18,803 bases of DNA from Gemmatimonadota bacterium. GTDB taxonomy: Bacteria; Gemmatimonadota; Gemmatimonadetes; Gemmatimonadales; GWC2-71-9. Both the position numbers and the translations under genes were made by a program. Positions within the stretch are counted from its first letter, which is position 1; each line of letters begins with the position of its first letter. Shown here in pieces: positions 16,074 to 18,803 of this stretch. Location of the stretch: assembly GCA_003221075.1 (NCBI GenBank), contig QHUF01000282.1:1-18803 (forward strand). The letters are read 5' to 3'. The notes under the pieces were generated by a model that had not been told where the DNA came from, did not search any database, and saw only the letters and a list, made by a program, of their open reading frames with translations.

Positions 16074-16429
16074 TGCGCCACCGCGCCAAAGGTCGCCAGC
16101 TTTCGCGCACGTCGAGCCACAAGAAGGCGACGCTGAATAACATGGCGACGAGCCTCTTCCAGCACGGCGGGATCCAGACCACCGAGGCGAAGGCCAAGGA
16201 GCTGCGTCCCTTCGCTGAGCGGCTCATCACGCTCGCCCGCCGCGGCGATCTGCACGCGCGCCGTCTCGTGGAGCGCCGGATCAAGGACAAGGCGGTCACG
16301 ACCAAGCTGTTCGCCGAGATCGGCAAGCGGTTTGCGGCGCGGCCGGGCGGCTACACGCGGATCGTGAAGCTCGGCCATCGCGTCGGCGACGGCGCCGACG
16401 TCGCCCGCATCGAGTTGTTGGCTGAGTGA
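16073..16429 (+). CDS. rplQ: 50S ribosomal protein L17 (bL17)
   Basis: A 118-residue large-subunit protein near the exit tunnel. The N-terminus [19 protein letters not shown] and the segment LFQHGGIQTTEAKAKELRPFAE are characteristic, and the end GDGADVARIELL is conserved. Length is normal. ATG 16073 overlaps the rpoA stop (TAATG). It is the last gene of the alpha operon and is followed after 21 bases by a strong terminator. Confidence 0.97.
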   Translation: MRHRAKGRQLSRTSSHKKATLNNMATSLFQHGGIQTTEAKAKELRPFAERLITLARRGDLHARRLVERRIKDKAVTTKLFAEIGKRFAARPGGYTRIVKLGHRVGDGADVARIELLAE

Positions 16430-16450
16430 CCGGGCTGCGAGTCGAAATGC

Positions 16451-16481
16451 AAAAGGGACCCGGAAGGGTCCCTTTTTTCTT
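16451..16481. terminator. Bidirectional intrinsic terminator between rplQ and rpmB
   Basis: A perfect 11-base-pair stem (AAAAGGGACCC at 16451-16461 with GGGTCCCTTTT at 16466-16476) is closed by a GGAA tetraloop of the GNRA type. Six T residues lie downstream on the plus strand. On the minus strand the four A residues on the left become T residues after the hairpin. It can therefore end both the rplQ transcript and the opposing rpmB transcript, whose stop is 14 bases away. Confidence 0.92.
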
Positions 16482-16494
16482 GAGCGGCGCGTCC

Positions 16495-16686
16495 CTACGA
16501 CGCCTTGGCGACTCTATTCGATTTGATACACTGCGCGCAGACGCGAATCCGGCGCACGACGCCGTTCACCACGACCCGCGCGCGCTGCAGGTTGGGGTAC
16601 CACCGGCGCGGGGTCTTATTGTTCGCGTGGCTGATATTATGTCCCGTGATGGGACCTTTGCCACAAATCTCACACACTCGAGCCAT
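16495..16686 (-). CDS. rpmB: 50S ribosomal protein L28 (bL28)
   Basis: A 63-residue large-subunit protein. The translation [20 protein letters not shown] and later [16 protein letters not shown] and [10 protein letters not shown] are typical. Four cysteines in two CxxC pairs mark the zinc-binding form. The ATG is at 16686-16684 on the minus strand. A TTG 15 bases upstream would add MSDRT and is not supported. It is a single gene, divergent from gmd and facing the alpha operon through the shared terminator. It is often next to rpmG in other genomes, but not here. Confidence 0.95.
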   Translation of the reverse strand: MARVCEICGKGPITGHNISHANNKTPRRWYPNLQRARVVVNGVVRRIRVCAQCIKSNRVAKAS

Positions 16687-16688
16687 AG

Positions 16689-18632
<1,944 letters not shown>

Positions 18633-18649
<17 letters not shown>

Positions 18650-18803
18650 CCTCAAGCGCATCCTGCTGCTCGGCTCGGGCCCGATCGTGATCGGCCAGGC
18701 GGCGGAATTCGACTATTCCGGGACGCAGGCCGTGAAGGCCCTGAAAGAAGAGGGCTACACCGTCATTCTCGTGAACTCGAATCCCGCCACGATCATGACC
18801 GAT
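18633..18803 (+). CDS. carB: Carbamoyl-phosphate synthase large subunit, N-terminal part
   Basis: Only the first 57 codons are in the window; the gene runs past the right edge. The translation [19 protein letters not shown], continuing [18 protein letters not shown] and then [14 protein letters not shown], is the invariant N-terminus of CarB. The enzyme makes carbamoyl phosphate from glutamine-derived ammonia, bicarbonate and ATP for pyrimidines and arginine. ATG 18633 lies inside the end of the sugar reductase gene, overlapping it by 17 bases. CarA is not upstream, so the two subunits are not adjacent in the usual carA-carB order on this side. Confidence 0.95.

Overview
The window is gene-dense chromosomal DNA, high in G+C by eye, from a free-living bacterium. 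Ribosomal alpha-operon genes, a mixed set of ATG, GTG and TTG starts, and housekeeping genes chained by stop/start overlaps fit a Gemmatimonadota-like or other deep-branching Gram-negative lineage. That placement is an inference from gene style and a lipobox protein of a type I associate with that phylum; it is not proven here. A lipoprotein, a probable outer-membrane barrel and a periplasmic amidase indicate a two-membrane envelope.

Layout. (1) 1-3894, plus strand, is a tightly overlapping chain: the end of a short-chain dehydrogenase, a Rossmann-type protein of unknown function, a DUF309 protein, thioredoxin reductase, a glyoxalase-II-like metallo-beta-lactamase-fold hydrolase, a tiny six-cysteine probable zinc protein and a flippase-like membrane protein. 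(2) 3909-6906 holds aspartate ammonia-lyase, a small four-helix membrane protein and a secreted beta-barrel-like protein built from two similar halves. (3) 6938-8523 pairs an Rrf2-family regulator with a MoeB/ThiF-rhodanese fusion (sulfur activation); a minus-strand tRNA-Leu(CAG) directly abuts its stop codon. (4) 8680-12868 is a chain of smpB, amidase, lipoprotein, pyrD and pyrF. (5) 12886-13302 encodes a small secreted protein. (6) 13393-16429 is the alpha operon rpmJ-rpsM-rpsK-rpsD-rpoA-rplQ, with its own candidate promoter and a strong, probably bidirectional terminator. (7) rpmB lies on the minus strand facing that terminator. (8) 16701-18803 runs gmd and an RMD-like reductase (probable GDP-D-rhamnose synthesis) into the start of carB.

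The genes fall into translation (ribosomal proteins, RNA polymerase alpha, smpB, tRNA-Leu), pyrimidine synthesis (pyrD, pyrF, carB), thiol and sulfur chemistry (thioredoxin reductase, Rrf2, MoeB-rhodanese) and envelope or surface-sugar functions. At least eight adjacent gene pairs share an NTGA or TARTG stop/start overlap, so translational coupling is the rule here.

I see no mobile element, CRISPR array, phage gene, or defence or secondary-metabolite system, and no convincing undescribed multi-gene system. No stretch over 300 bases lacks a gene. The most unusual features are a probable CTG start at 188, a dispersed-type palindromic repeat at 906-958, the six-cysteine small protein overlapping its neighbour out of frame, a four-tract G-quadruplex motif in the MoeB-rhodanese linker, and an S11 protein with a tandem AKPD/AKPE tail.
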